A stretch of 64,000 bases of DNA from Gammaproteobacteria bacterium (GTDB lineage: Bacteria > Pseudomonadota > Gammaproteobacteria > 21-64-14): positions 1 to 64,000 of the forward strand of contig JALUXX010000024.1 of NCBI GenBank assembly GCA_027013145.1. Direction: 5' to 3'. Of this stretch, positions 6,635 to 14,700 are shown in pieces. The notes under the pieces are model-generated. The model saw only the letters and a program-made list of their open reading frames with translations, had not been told where the DNA came from and ran no database searches. Every line of letters starts with the position of its first letter. Positions within the stretch are counted from its first letter, which is position 1. The translations under genes and the position numbers were made by a program.

Positions 6635-9342
6635 CGAGTGATGTCGACGGTGCCGAGCGACGGCGGCTGGAGGATCAGCGCGAGGGGCGTGCCGACTGGC
6701 GTCGCTGGGGGCCGTACCTCGCCGAGCGTGCGTGGGGGACCGTACGCGAGGACTACAGCGCCGGCGGCACGGCCTGGGAGTACTTCGATCACGATCAGGC
6801 GCGTTCGCGCGCTTACCGCTGGAGCGAGGACGGGATGGGCGGGATCTGCGACACACAGCAGCGCCTGTGCCTCGCCTTCGCATTCTGGAACGGCCGCGAC
6901 CCCATCCTCAAGGAGCGCGCCTTCGGGCTCACCGGCAACCAGGGCAATCACGGGGAGGACGTCAAGGAACAATACTTCTATCTCGACGCGGCGCCCACCC
7001 ACAGCTTTCTGCGCTACCTCTACAAGTATCCCCAGGCGGAGTACCCCTACGCGCGGCTGGTGGCGGAGAACGCGCGCCGCACCCGCGCCGATCCGCCTTT
7101 CGGCCTGCTGGATACGGGCGTCTTCGACGACGGCCGCTACTGGGACATCGAGGTGTCCTATGCGAAGGCGGCGCCCGATCTGATCCACGTGCGCGTACGC
7201 GCCGCCAACCGCGGCGATGCCGCGGCGACGCTGCACGTGCTGCCGCTGCTGTGGTTCCGCAACACGTGGTCGTGGGCGGGCGACGCTGCGCCGCGTCCGC
7301 GGTTGCGCGCGGACGATCCGCCCGCGGGGGCCGGGTGGGCGATCGCGGGCGAACACGCGACGCTCGGGCGCCTGTGGTGCTACGGGCGCGAGCCCGCCGA
7401 GACGATGTTCACGGAGAACGAGACGAACTTCGAGCGCCTGTGGGGTGTCCCCAACGCCGCACCCTACGTGAAGGACGCGTTTCACCGCCGCGTCGTGGCG
7501 GGGGAGGCCCAGGCCGTGAACCCGGCCCGCACCGGTACGCGCGCGGCCGCGTGGCACGTGCTGCACGCACCGCCAGGCGCGACGGCGGAACTGGCGCTGG
7601 TGCTCTCGGAGCGAGCGCTCGAGGCGCCCTTCGACACCGCCGCCGAGGTGTTCGCACGCCGCACCGCCGAGGCCGATGCGTTCCACCGCGCGCTGCTGCC
7701 CGACGGGAGCGAGGCCGACCGGCGCATCGTGCGCCAGGCGCTGGCGGGGATGATCTGGAACCAGCAGTTCTTCCACTACGACGTCGCCCGCTGGCTCGAC
7801 GGCGACGAGCCGCCGCCCCCGCCGCAGCGCCGCGCCGGGCGCAACCGCCGCTGGCGCCACCTGCGCGCGGGCGACGTGCTCTCCATGCCCGATACCTGGG
7901 AGTATCCCTGGTTCGCCGCCTGGGATCTCGCCTACCAGTGCGCGACCCTGGCGCTGGTCGACGTCGACTTCGCCAAGGCGCAGATCGAGCTGCTGCTGAC
8001 CGAGCGCTACCTGCACCCCAACGGGCAGATCCCCGCCTACGAGTGGGCCTTCGAGGACGTCAACCCGCCCGTGCACGCCATGGCCGCGCTCAAGGTGTTC
8101 CGCGCCGAACGCGTGCAGCGCGGCGCGGGCGACCTGCATTTCCTGCACCGGGTGATGCATAAGCTGCTGATGAACTACACATGGTGGCTCAACCGCAAGG
8201 ACGCCGACGGGCACAACCTGTTCGAGGGCGGCTTCATGGGCCTGGACAACATCTCGGTCTACGACCGCTCGCACCCCCTGCCGCCCGGTCATGCCCTCAA
8301 GCAGGCCGACGCCACCGGATGGATGGCGATGTTCGCGCTGAACATGACGGTGATCGCGCTCGAGTTGGCCACGGAAAACCCGGATTACGAGGAGGTCGCG
8401 ATCCAGTGCTACACACAGTTCCTGGCGATCGCCGACGTGATCGCGGGCCACGCGGAACACTGTATCTCGCTGTGGGACCCGCAGGACCGCTTCTTCAAGG
8501 ATCTGATCGTGGGGCCGGACGGCGCCTGTCACCGTATCGACGTGTTTTCCTGGGTGGGGATCATCCCGCTGTTCGCCTGCGAGGTCCTCGACCGGCGCCT
8601 GCTGGAGACCGCGCCGCGCTTCCGCGCGCTGCTCGCGGCGCACAAGGGCGGGCTGTTCGACGGCCATTACATCTGCGCCTGTCCGGATTGGGAGAACGAG
8701 CGCGGCGAGCACCTGCTGTCGCTGGTCGACCACACCATGTTGCCGCACATCCTGCGCCGACTGCTGAACGAGGACGAGTTCCTCTCGCCCTACGGCGTGC
8801 GCAGCCTGAGCCGCGTGCACGCCGAGCGGCGCGAACTCGGCGTGCTGCCCGGCGTGGGGACCGCGCTCATCGCCTACGAACCGGGCGAGTCGACGAGCGG
8901 GCTGTTCGGCGGCAACTCCAACTGGCGCGGGCCGGTGTGGCTGCCCCTGAACTATTCGCTGATCCAGGCGCTGGAGAAGTTTCATCGCTTCCTCGGCGAC
9001 GGCTTCCGGGTCGCGGTGCCGTGTCTGGGCGGGGAGGAGCGCACGCTCGAAGGGATCGCCCGGCTCATCGCCGAGCGCCTGACCGCCCTGTTCCGCCCGG
9101 GCTCCGACGGGAGCGTGCCGTCGCTGCCGGACGGGCCGTTTCGCCGCGACCCCCACTGGCGCGACCTGCTGCTGTTCCACGAGTATTTCCACGCCGAGAC
9201 CGGGCGCGGCCTGGGCGCGGCGCACCAGACCGGCTGGACCGGGCTCGCCGCCAATCTGGTGCTGCGCGGCTACCGGCGCGACATCCCCGCCTACTGGCGC
9301 GCCCGCGACGGCGCAGCCGTGCGCCGGTCCGGCGCCGCGTGA
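6631..9342 (+). CDS. MGH1/GH63-like glucosidase
   Basis: A 903-residue cytoplasmic glycoside hydrolase of the mannosylglycerate-hydrolase/GH63-like (alpha/alpha)6-barrel group. N-terminal beta-domain segments (AWGTVREDYSAGGTAWEYFDHDQARSR is one) are followed by the barrel motifs TWEYPWFAAWDLAYQC, NGQIPAYEWAFEDVNPPVHAMA, GNSNWRGPVWLPLNYSLI and HQTGWTGLAANLV. The Asp in AAWD is a plausible catalytic acid by family comparison. The ATG overlaps the stop of the frameshifted debranching enzyme, so the two were co-translated parts of one alpha-glucan or oligosaccharide degradation unit. The exact sugar is not evident. Confidence 0.85.
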   Translation: MTSDVDGAERRRLEDQREGRADWRRWGPYLAERAWGTVREDYSAGGTAWEYFDHDQARSRAYRWSEDGMGGICDTQQRLCLAFAFWNGRDPILKERAFGLTGNQGNHGEDVKEQYFYLDAAPTHSFLRYLYKYPQAEYPYARLVAENARRTRADPPFGLLDTGVFDDGRYWDIEVSYAKAAPDLIHVRVRAANRGDAAATLHVLPLLWFRNTWSWAGDAAPRPRLRADDPPAGAGWAIAGEHATLGRLWCYGREPAETMFTENETNFERLWGVPNAAPYVKDAFHRRVVAGEAQAVNPARTGTRAAAWHVLHAPPGATAELALVLSERALEAPFDTAAEVFARRTAEADAFHRALLPDGSEADRRIVRQALAGMIWNQQFFHYDVARWLDGDEPPPPPQRRAGRNRRWRHLRAGDVLSMPDTWEYPWFAAWDLAYQCATLALVDVDFAKAQIELLLTERYLHPNGQIPAYEWAFEDVNPPVHAMAALKVFRAERVQRGAGDLHFLHRVMHKLLMNYTWWLNRKDADGHNLFEGGFMGLDNISVYDRSHPLPPGHALKQADATGWMAMFALNMTVIALELATENPDYEEVAIQCYTQFLAIADVIAGHAEHCISLWDPQDRFFKDLIVGPDGACHRIDVFSWVGIIPLFACEVLDRRLLETAPRFRALLAAHKGGLFDGHYICACPDWENERGEHLLSLVDHTMLPHILRRLLNEDEFLSPYGVRSLSRVHAERRELGVLPGVGTALIAYEPGESTSGLFGGNSNWRGPVWLPLNYSLIQALEKFHRFLGDGFRVAVPCLGGEERTLEGIARLIAERLTALFRPGSDGSVPSLPDGPFRRDPHWRDLLLFHEYFHAETGRGLGAAHQTGWTGLAANLVLRGYRRDIPAYWRARDGAAVRRSGAA

Positions 9343-9397
9343 CCCTCCGCCGTCCGCGGCCGTCGCCGCGGGTACCCGCCGACGCCCGCGATTCGAC

Positions 9398-9483
9398 CTA
9401 GGGCCGGGCGTGCCCGGCCGGGGCCGTGGATCGGTGCGACCTGGTTCGGGTCGGCGTCGTCGGCGGGCCGAGGCCCGCCCTAC
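9398..9483. repeat. Intergenic palindromic repeat, family B (copy 1)
   Basis: An 86-bp element starting CTAGGGCCGGGCGTGCCCGG and ending GGCGGGCCGAGGCCCGCCC-TAC. It holds two GC hairpins (GGCCGGGCGTGCCCGGCC and GGCGGGCCGAGGCCCGCC) between inverted TAGGG/CCCTA ends. Sister copies are at 28108-28194 and 28224-28316. It looks like a BIME-type pair of REP elements between convergently spaced coding regions. Confidence 0.7.
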
Positions 9484-9595
9484 GGGCCGACGTCGTCGAT
9501 ACGGGCCGGCGCCGTCGATCGGCACCGACGGGCGTCGATGCGGCCGACCCGGGTTATCATCGGTCCAGACCTGCGCAACCGGGGAGAGGATCGCC

Positions 9596-11293
9596 GTGAA
9601 ATCGTTTCGCTTCGCCGTGTTTTCGCTGTGCCTCCTGCTCGCGGGTCCCGCGGCGGCGGCGCCGGCGCGCGGGCCGCAGCCGGTGCGTGCACCGCACGCG
9701 ATGGTGGTCACCGCGCAGCACCTCGCCACGCGCGTGGGTCTCGACATCCTGCGCGCGGGGGGCAACGCGGTCGATGCGGCCGTCGCCGTGGGTTACGCCC
9801 TCGCCGTGGTGCATCCCTGCTGCGGCAACCTCGGCGGCGGGGGCTTCATGCTGATCCACCTCGCCGGCGGGCGCGACGTGTTCCTGAACTTCCGCGAGAA
9901 GGCGCCGCTGGCCGCGCGGCGGGACCTGTTCCTCGACCGCAACGGAAACGTCGTCCCCGGCCTGAGCACCGACAGCTACCTGAGCGTGGGCGTGCCGGGC
10001 ACCGTGCTCGGACTCGACACGGCGCTGCGCCGCTACGGGACCATGACGCGCGCGCAGGTGATGGCCCCGGCCATCCGCCTGGCCCGCAAGGGCTTCGTCC
10101 TGCGTCGCGGCGACGTGGAACTGCTCGGTCTGCGTACTGCGGACTTCGCGCGCCATCGCAACGTCGCCGCGATCTTCCTCAAGGACGGGCGCCCCTACCG
10201 CGCCGGCGAGCGCCTCGTGCAGCCGCAGCTCGCACGCACCCTCGAGCGCATCGCGCGCGGCGGTCCCGCGGCCTTCTACAAGGGGCCGATCGCGCGCGCC
10301 GTGACGGCGGCGAGCCGGCGCCACGGCGGTCTGCTGACGATGGCCGACTTCGCGCGCTACACCGTCGAGACCGAGCACCCGGTGGCCTGCCGCTACCGCG
10401 GCTACCGCGTGGTCTCCGCGCCGCCGCCGAGTTCGGGCGGGGTCACGCTGTGCGAGATCCTGAACATCCTCTCCGGGTATCCGATGGCGCGGATGCCGTT
10501 CCACTCCGCGCGCTCCATCCACTATCTGGTCGAGGCGATGCGCCGCGCCTACGCCGATCGCAACACTTATCTCGGGGATCCGGACTTCGTGCGCAACCCC
10601 CTGGCGCGGCTGCTGTCCCCGGCCTACGCGGCACGGCTGCGCGCCGGCATCCGACCGCACCGCGCCACACCCTCGGCGCAGGTGCACGGGGGACTCGGAC
10701 CGCCCGAGGGCGACGACACCACGCATTATTCGATCGTCGACGCGCACGGCAACGCCGTCGCCGTGACCTACACCATCAACTACCTGTTCGGCTCGGGCCT
10801 GATCGCCGGCGACACCGGCTTTTTCCTCAACAACGAGATGGACGACTTTACCTCCAAGCCGGGCGTGCCCAACAGCTACGGCCTGGTGCAGGGCGAGCGC
10901 AACGCAATCGCGCCCGGCAAGCGCCCGCTGAGTTCCATGGCGCCGACGATGGTCTTCCGCAAGGGGCGGCTGTTCCTCGTGACCGGGAGTCCCGGAGGCT
11001 CGCGCATCATCACCATCACCCTGGAGACCATCCTCAACGTCGTCGACCACGACATGAACATCGCGCAGGCGGTCGACGCGCCGCGCATCCATCACCAGTG
11101 GCTGCCCGACGTCGTCTATGCCGAACCGGGGGCCGTTACGCCGGCGGTGCGCCGGCGGCTCGAGGCGATGGGCTATCGTCTGGTGGAGCAGCGCCCGTGG
11201 GGGGCGGCGGAGGCGATCCTGGTCGGCCCGGGCGGGGTGCGGGAGGGCGCCAACGACGCACGCCGCCCCGCGGGGCTCGCGGCCGGATACTGA
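9596..11293 (+). CDS. ggt: Gamma-glutamyltransferase (periplasmic precursor)
   Basis: A 565-residue gamma-glutamyl transpeptidase, which cleaves or transfers the gamma-glutamyl group of glutathione in the periplasm. A signal peptide (MKSFRFAVFSLCLLLAGPAA, then AAA) leads the protein. The large-subunit motif ILRAGGNAVDAAVA is present. The self-processing site is Thr375 in GDDTTHYSIVDAHGNAV, followed by LFGSGLIAGDTGFFLNNEMDDF and the substrate loop PLSSMAPTMV with TGSPGGSRI. The GTG at 9596 has a GGGAGAGGA site and directly precedes the signal peptide, so it is preferred over the longer frame. Length is normal for the family. Confidence 0.93.
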   Translation: MKSFRFAVFSLCLLLAGPAAAAPARGPQPVRAPHAMVVTAQHLATRVGLDILRAGGNAVDAAVAVGYALAVVHPCCGNLGGGGFMLIHLAGGRDVFLNFREKAPLAARRDLFLDRNGNVVPGLSTDSYLSVGVPGTVLGLDTALRRYGTMTRAQVMAPAIRLARKGFVLRRGDVELLGLRTADFARHRNVAAIFLKDGRPYRAGERLVQPQLARTLERIARGGPAAFYKGPIARAVTAASRRHGGLLTMADFARYTVETEHPVACRYRGYRVVSAPPPSSGGVTLCEILNILSGYPMARMPFHSARSIHYLVEAMRRAYADRNTYLGDPDFVRNPLARLLSPAYAARLRAGIRPHRATPSAQVHGGLGPPEGDDTTHYSIVDAHGNAVAVTYTINYLFGSGLIAGDTGFFLNNEMDDFTSKPGVPNSYGLVQGERNAIAPGKRPLSSMAPTMVFRKGRLFLVTGSPGGSRIITITLETILNVVDHDMNIAQAVDAPRIHHQWLPDVVYAEPGAVTPAVRRRLEAMGYRLVEQRPWGAAEAILVGPGGVREGANDARRPAGLAAGY

Positions 11294-11319
11294 TCCGGTT
11301 CCGGCTCGTGCCCGGATCA
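11291..11319. terminator. Dyad shared by the convergent ggt and fnr-like genes
   Basis: TGATCCGG (11291-11298) and CCGGATCA (11312-11319) are perfect 8-bp inverted arms around a 13-bp loop. The outermost three bases of each arm are the stop codons of ggt (plus) and the FNR-like gene (minus). There is no T-run, so this would be a weak or Rho-assisted bidirectional terminator at best. Confidence 0.4.
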
Positions 11320-12105
11320 GGCCCGGCGGTTGCGGCGCACGTCTTCCCGGGCGTCCATGGCGGCGCCCGGCGAGCGGGTATCGAGGGGCGCAAACGTTCT
11401 AAGGGCCGCCGTGTCCCTCATCCGCACCAACCGTCCCGCGACGTCGAGCCATCCGCGGCGGGCGAGGGCCGTCAGGTTGCGGCATACCGTTTCCTCCGCG
11501 AGCCCGAGGTAGGCGCCGATCTCGGCGCGGGACAGGGGCAGTCGGAACTCGGTCGCCGAGTAGCCCAGGGCGTGGTAGCGGGCGGAGAGATCCAGCAGAA
11601 AGGCGATGAGACGCACCTCCGGATCCCGCGGCCCCTGGAGCAGGGCGAGATGGGCTCCGGTGCGCGTGAGCGCGCGGCTGATCCGGTCGTGCAGCCATCG
11701 CTGCACTGGCGGTTCGCGCCGCGCCTGCCTCTCGAGGCGGCCCCAAGGGATGGTGCAGACGACGCCGGTCTCCAGCGCCGCGGCGGATTTGGCGTGGGGG
11801 CTGCGGATCGCGCTCGTCCCGATCCAGTCTCCCGGGAGGTACAGCGCGGTCAGGTGCTCGACGCCGTCGTCGAAGACGAACCCCTTGACGGCGCCGGCGC
11901 GCAGGACATGCAGGTCGTGTCCGGGGGCCCCCGCCCGAAACAGGACGTCGCCGCGGCGCAGCAGCCGGCGCCGGCCGATGCGGGCGAGGAGCTGCGTTGC
12001 GCGCCGGAGTCCGATCGCGGCGGGCAGACAGTCGTCCGCGAGCGGACAGTGTACGCAGGAAGCGGCGGTGGCGGACATCCGTGCCGCACGTGATCGCGGT
12101 TCCAT
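11317..12105 (-). CDS. FNR-type Crp/Fnr family oxygen-sensing regulator
   Basis: A 262-residue transcription factor. Four cysteines match FNR exactly in spacing and context: Cys17-x2-Cys20-x5-Cys26 and Cys117 (ETGVVCTIPW, like FNR METSMVCEIPF). They would bind an oxygen-labile [4Fe-4S] cluster. The cyclic-nucleotide-like beta-roll follows, then a C-terminal helix-turn-helix LSRAEIGAYLGLAEETVCRNLTAL. The recognition helix has Glu205-x2-Cys208-Arg209, where FNR has Glu-x2-Ser-Arg, an unusual change at a base-contacting position. Likely activates anaerobic genes such as nos and nifJ here. Start at 12105 is favoured, though a Met nine codons later is possible. Confidence 0.9.
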   Translation of the reverse strand: MEPRSRAARMSATAASCVHCPLADDCLPAAIGLRRATQLLARIGRRRLLRRGDVLFRAGAPGHDLHVLRAGAVKGFVFDDGVEHLTALYLPGDWIGTSAIRSPHAKSAAALETGVVCTIPWGRLERQARREPPVQRWLHDRISRALTRTGAHLALLQGPRDPEVRLIAFLLDLSARYHALGYSATEFRLPLSRAEIGAYLGLAEETVCRNLTALARRGWLDVAGRLVRMRDTAALRTFAPLDTRSPGAAMDAREDVRRNRRA

Positions 12106-12176
12106 ATAAGGGCACCCCCGTGTCCGTATCGATTCGGCGTCGCCACCGATTCGACCAGACTCGTGCCCGCGCGGTC

Positions 12177-12192
12177 AGTGACCGGGGTCACT
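12177..12192. promoter_or_regulatory. Palindrome upstream of the FNR-like gene, possible autoregulatory site
   Basis: AGTGACCGGGGTCACT is a 16-bp palindrome with perfect 7-bp arms, 72-87 bp upstream of the FNR-like start. Its core TGACCGGGGTCA matches the core of the nifJ upstream palindrome (54030-54041) at 11 of 12 positions. It could be a site for the FNR-like protein itself. In DNA this GC-rich such palindromes also arise by chance. Confidence 0.4.
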
Positions 12193-12279
12193 CGGGCATC
12201 GAAGGGATCCGTCCCCCTGGATGGCGGCCGCGCACGGCCGATCCGGAGGGCGGGGTAGCGCGGCATCCTCCGGGCGATC

Positions 12280-13071
12280 TCAATAGAACTCCCACTCCAG
12301 CCCCAGGCGCGCGATCTGCCGCTCGCTGGCCGGCGTCAGACCGAAGGCCCAGCCCGCCAGCACGTGGAAGGTCGGCGTGGGGCTGTAGGTGAGGGCCGGC
12401 GAGAGGAGTTGCACCTGGCGGTCCCACGGCTCGGGGTGGTTGAGGGCGCCGACGTCGCCGTACCATTCGAGACGCGGCTGGAAGGTCTCGTCGAGGCGGT
12501 AGATCAGCGCCGAAGCGTACATCAGCTTCCAGCCCGCGGCGGTGTTCTCGCCGCGGATCACCTTCTCGAAGATCGGGTTCACGTCGAGCGTCCAGCGCCC
12601 GAAGTCCTTCTCGACGATGCCGCGCAGCTCCACCTCGCGCTTGTCCTCGTCCATCTTCGGCAGCTCGTACTCGATGTAGGCGCCGAGGTCGACCGGGAGT
12701 TGGCCCTTCTGGAAGAAGCTCGCCCGCAGGTGGTAACGCTGGCCGGCGAAGGTGAGTGCATGGCCGCGGGTCGGGTCGTGCACGGCGTCGGCGTAGGCGG
12801 CGAACTCCAGGTGGTCGGTCAGCCCGTAGGTGGCCTCGACGCTGGTGCGCGCGAGATCCGTGCGGTTGTCCTGCGCGGCGTCGGTGCCCTGTACCGTGTA
12901 GGCGTTGTGGCTCTCGATCTCGAGTTCGCCCCGTGCGGCGGTGCGGTAGGGGTAGACCTCGAGCTCGAAATAGTTGAAGGCATAGGCCGGCGCGGCGACG
13001 GCCGCGGTGCAGAGCAGCAGCAGGGCGCGCAGTGCGATCCGGCCCCGGGCGGCGGGGGTCGTTGTATTCAT
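12280..13071 (-). CDS. Predicted outer-membrane beta-barrel protein of the iron-uptake operon
   Basis: A 263-residue exported protein. A signal peptide (cleavage after PAYA, about residue 31) is followed by alternating amphipathic strands (LEFAAYADAV, YHLRASFFQ, LGAYIEYEL, WTLDVNPIF, ASALIYRLD). The C-terminus is aromatic (GLEWEFY), as expected of an outer-membrane barrel signal. I do not recognise a named family. It is last in the operon cupredoxin-FTR1-barrel, 22 bp after the permease gene. It may form the outer-membrane port or a sensor for the iron system; this is inference from position only. Confidence 0.75.
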   Translation of the reverse strand: MNTTTPAARGRIALRALLLLCTAAVAAPAYAFNYFELEVYPYRTAARGELEIESHNAYTVQGTDAAQDNRTDLARTSVEATYGLTDHLEFAAYADAVHDPTRGHALTFAGQRYHLRASFFQKGQLPVDLGAYIEYELPKMDEDKREVELRGIVEKDFGRWTLDVNPIFEKVIRGENTAAGWKLMYASALIYRLDETFQPRLEWYGDVGALNHPEPWDRQVQLLSPALTYSPTPTFHVLAGWAFGLTPASERQIARLGLEWEFY

Positions 13072-13093
13072 GGTCGGCTCCGGGAACGGTCGG

Positions 13094-13963
13094 TTACGGG
13101 CGCTCGGGCGCCGGGGCCGGCGCTGCGGCGCCGGCCCGCGTCGGGGCCGCGGAATCCGGCGGCGCGCGGCGCAGCCGCGCGAGGACGAAGACCCAGAATC
13201 CCGCATAGAGCAGCACCAGCATCAGCGAGGGGCGTGGGCGGTAGCCGGTGAGCGCCGCGGCGAGGGTGCCGAGGCGGCCGTTGGCGTCGAGCAGCCAGGT
13301 CGTGTTCCAGACCGGATCGACGAGCGCCGGCAGTACGCCCATGCCGATGAGCTGCGAGGCCGCGCTCACCAGCATTCCCGCCGCGGTGAACAGCAGGACG
13401 ACTCCGGTCACGCGGAAGAAGGTGCGGTAGTTCAGAAAGCGCACGCCGCGCGCGACCAGCCAGGCGGTAGCGAGTGCCAGGGCGAAGCCGGCGAGGGCGG
13501 AGCCGCCCAGCGCCCAGGCCCCGGCATGACGTGCCTCGAGGCCGAGGCCGTAGAGGTAGAGCACCGTCTCGGCGCCCTCGCGCGCCACCGCGAGCAGCGC
13601 GACCACCCCCACCGCGAGCAGGCTTCCGGTGCCCACGGCGCGGTCGAGTTCGGCCTCGAGGTCCCCCTTGAGGCGGCGCCCGTTGCGGTGCATCCACAGC
13701 ACCATCTGGGTCAGGAGGGCCGCCGCGGTGCCCATCATGGCGACCTGGAAGTACTGCAGGGCACGCCCCTGCAGGTCCGTTTCGATACGCATGGTGACCA
13801 GGGCGAGCACCGCGCTCAGGGCGAGCCCTCCGGCGACGCCGGCCCACAGCCACGCGCGTCCGCGGCGCCCGGTTCCGAGGCGGGCGAGGTAGGCATAGAG
13901 AATACCGATGACGAGGACCGCCTCGAGGCTCTCGCGCCAGACGATGAACAGGACCGTGGCCAT
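13094..13963 (-). CDS. FTR1 family high-affinity iron permease
   Basis: A 289-residue polytopic inner-membrane protein of about seven transmembrane helices. It has two REXXE iron-binding motifs: Arg10-Glu11-Ser-Leu-Glu14 and Arg128-Glu129-Gly-Ala-Glu132. FTR1/EfeU permeases import iron after oxidation of Fe(II) by a partner. The C-terminus ends in a Pro/Ala-rich tail. The ATG overlaps the cupredoxin stop (TGATG), so the two are coupled. No DyP peroxidase (EfeB) or M75 EfeO is encoded nearby, so the oxidising partner is unclear. A Fur-type promoter region lies before the operon. Confidence 0.9.
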   Translation of the reverse strand: MATVLFIVWRESLEAVLVIGILYAYLARLGTGRRGRAWLWAGVAGGLALSAVLALVTMRIETDLQGRALQYFQVAMMGTAAALLTQMVLWMHRNGRRLKGDLEAELDRAVGTGSLLAVGVVALLAVAREGAETVLYLYGLGLEARHAGAWALGGSALAGFALALATAWLVARGVRFLNYRTFFRVTGVVLLFTAAGMLVSAASQLIGMGVLPALVDPVWNTTWLLDANGRLGTLAAALTGYRPRPSLMLVLLYAGFWVFVLARLRRAPPDSAAPTRAGAAAPAPAPERP

Positions 13964-14328
13964 CACTTGTGCTCCGTGGCGACGATCTCGCCCTGGGCCG
14001 TCGCCGGGTGGAAGTCGCCGAAGATGCGGTAGCGACCCGGTTTCAGGGGACCGAGGTAGACCTCGATGCTGCGCCCGGGCGGCACGATCCGCTCGCGGTT
14101 GAGGTCCACGCTCTCGAACTCCTCCACGCCGGGGCCGTGGTTGGTGACGCGAAGTTTGAACTTCTCGCCCGCCGGTACCGTGAGGGTCGTGGGCTGGAAG
14201 CGTGCGTCGCGGATGGCGAGGTCGATCACGCGCAGGGTGTCGGCGCGGGCGCCGGCGGCAAGCAGCAGCGCGAGTGCGGCGAGCGCGGGCCGGCCGACGC
14301 GACGGAGTCCGGTTGCGGTCTTCGACAT
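13963..14328 (-). CDS. Periplasmic cupredoxin-like protein (EfeO N-domain type)
   Basis: A 121-residue exported protein. A signal peptide ending around ARA-DTL is followed by one cupredoxin fold (IRDARFQPTTLTVPAGEKFKLRVTN, then PGRSIEVYLGPLKPGRYRIFGDFHP). This matches the stand-alone cupredoxin domain seen in EfeO-type iron transport. No clear Cys ligand is visible, so it may bind metal differently or bind iron only weakly. The ATG at 14328 has AAGGAG about ten bases upstream; an earlier frame lacks such a site. It is the first gene of the iron operon and probably delivers iron to the FTR1 permease. Confidence 0.85.
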   Translation of the reverse strand: MSKTATGLRRVGRPALAALALLLAAGARADTLRVIDLAIRDARFQPTTLTVPAGEKFKLRVTNHGPGVEEFESVDLNRERIVPPGRSIEVYLGPLKPGRYRIFGDFHPATAQGEIVATEHK

Positions 14329-14396
14329 CTCCTGGGTTCTCCTTGCTCGGGGGCCGGTACCCAAACGGATCGGGGGTGGCGGCCACCCAATGGATC

Positions 14397-14428
14397 TAAA
14401 TGATAACGATTCGTATTAATAGGCGCAA
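14397..14428 (-). promoter_or_regulatory. Promoter of the iron-uptake operon overlapped by a Fur-like box
   Basis: On the minus strand a -35 TTGCGC (14428-14423) and a -10 TATCAT (14405-14400) are 17 bp apart. The -10 lies inside AATGATAACGATTCGTATTA, which carries GATAAC-GATTCG hexamers related to the Fur consensus (GATAAT repeats; about 12 of 19 matches). Fur with iron would cover the -10 and repress. The first codon of the cupredoxin gene is about 70 bp downstream. Confidence 0.5.
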
Positions 14429-14474
14429 GGGGGCCCGGATCGGACCGTCCGCAACACCGGTCCAGAAAAAGGCC

Positions 14475-14490
14475 TTATTATCATTATGTT
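14475..14490. promoter_or_regulatory. Second Fur-like box
   Basis: TTATTATCATTATGTT; its reverse complement contains CATAATGATAAT, two adjacent Fur hexamers matching the consensus at 11 of 12 positions. It lies about 50 bp beyond the operon promoter and 210 bp before the plus-strand repeat-protein gene, so it could serve either side. The rest of 14329-14700 is otherwise without a gene. Confidence 0.5.
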
Positions 14491-14700
14491 AAATTAGTCC
14501 AACGGCAGACGGCCTCCCGCATGCAGACCTCAAGGCCCCGTGATCCCCGGCCACCTCCCCGATTCCGCCGGTGTTTCCGTTCAGGCGACGTTAAGTTGGG
14601 CGGTCGCAAGATGGGGACCATGAAGCACCGGCTCCGTACCCGCCCATCGGGGAGGATGCGCGAGGCGGTGCCGGGTTCATCGACGCAGAAGGAGTCCGTC

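Noticed and set aside
6376-9765. Long antisense frame over the GH63-like gene
   Set aside because: Low-complexity, domain-free translation and it crosses gene boundaries.
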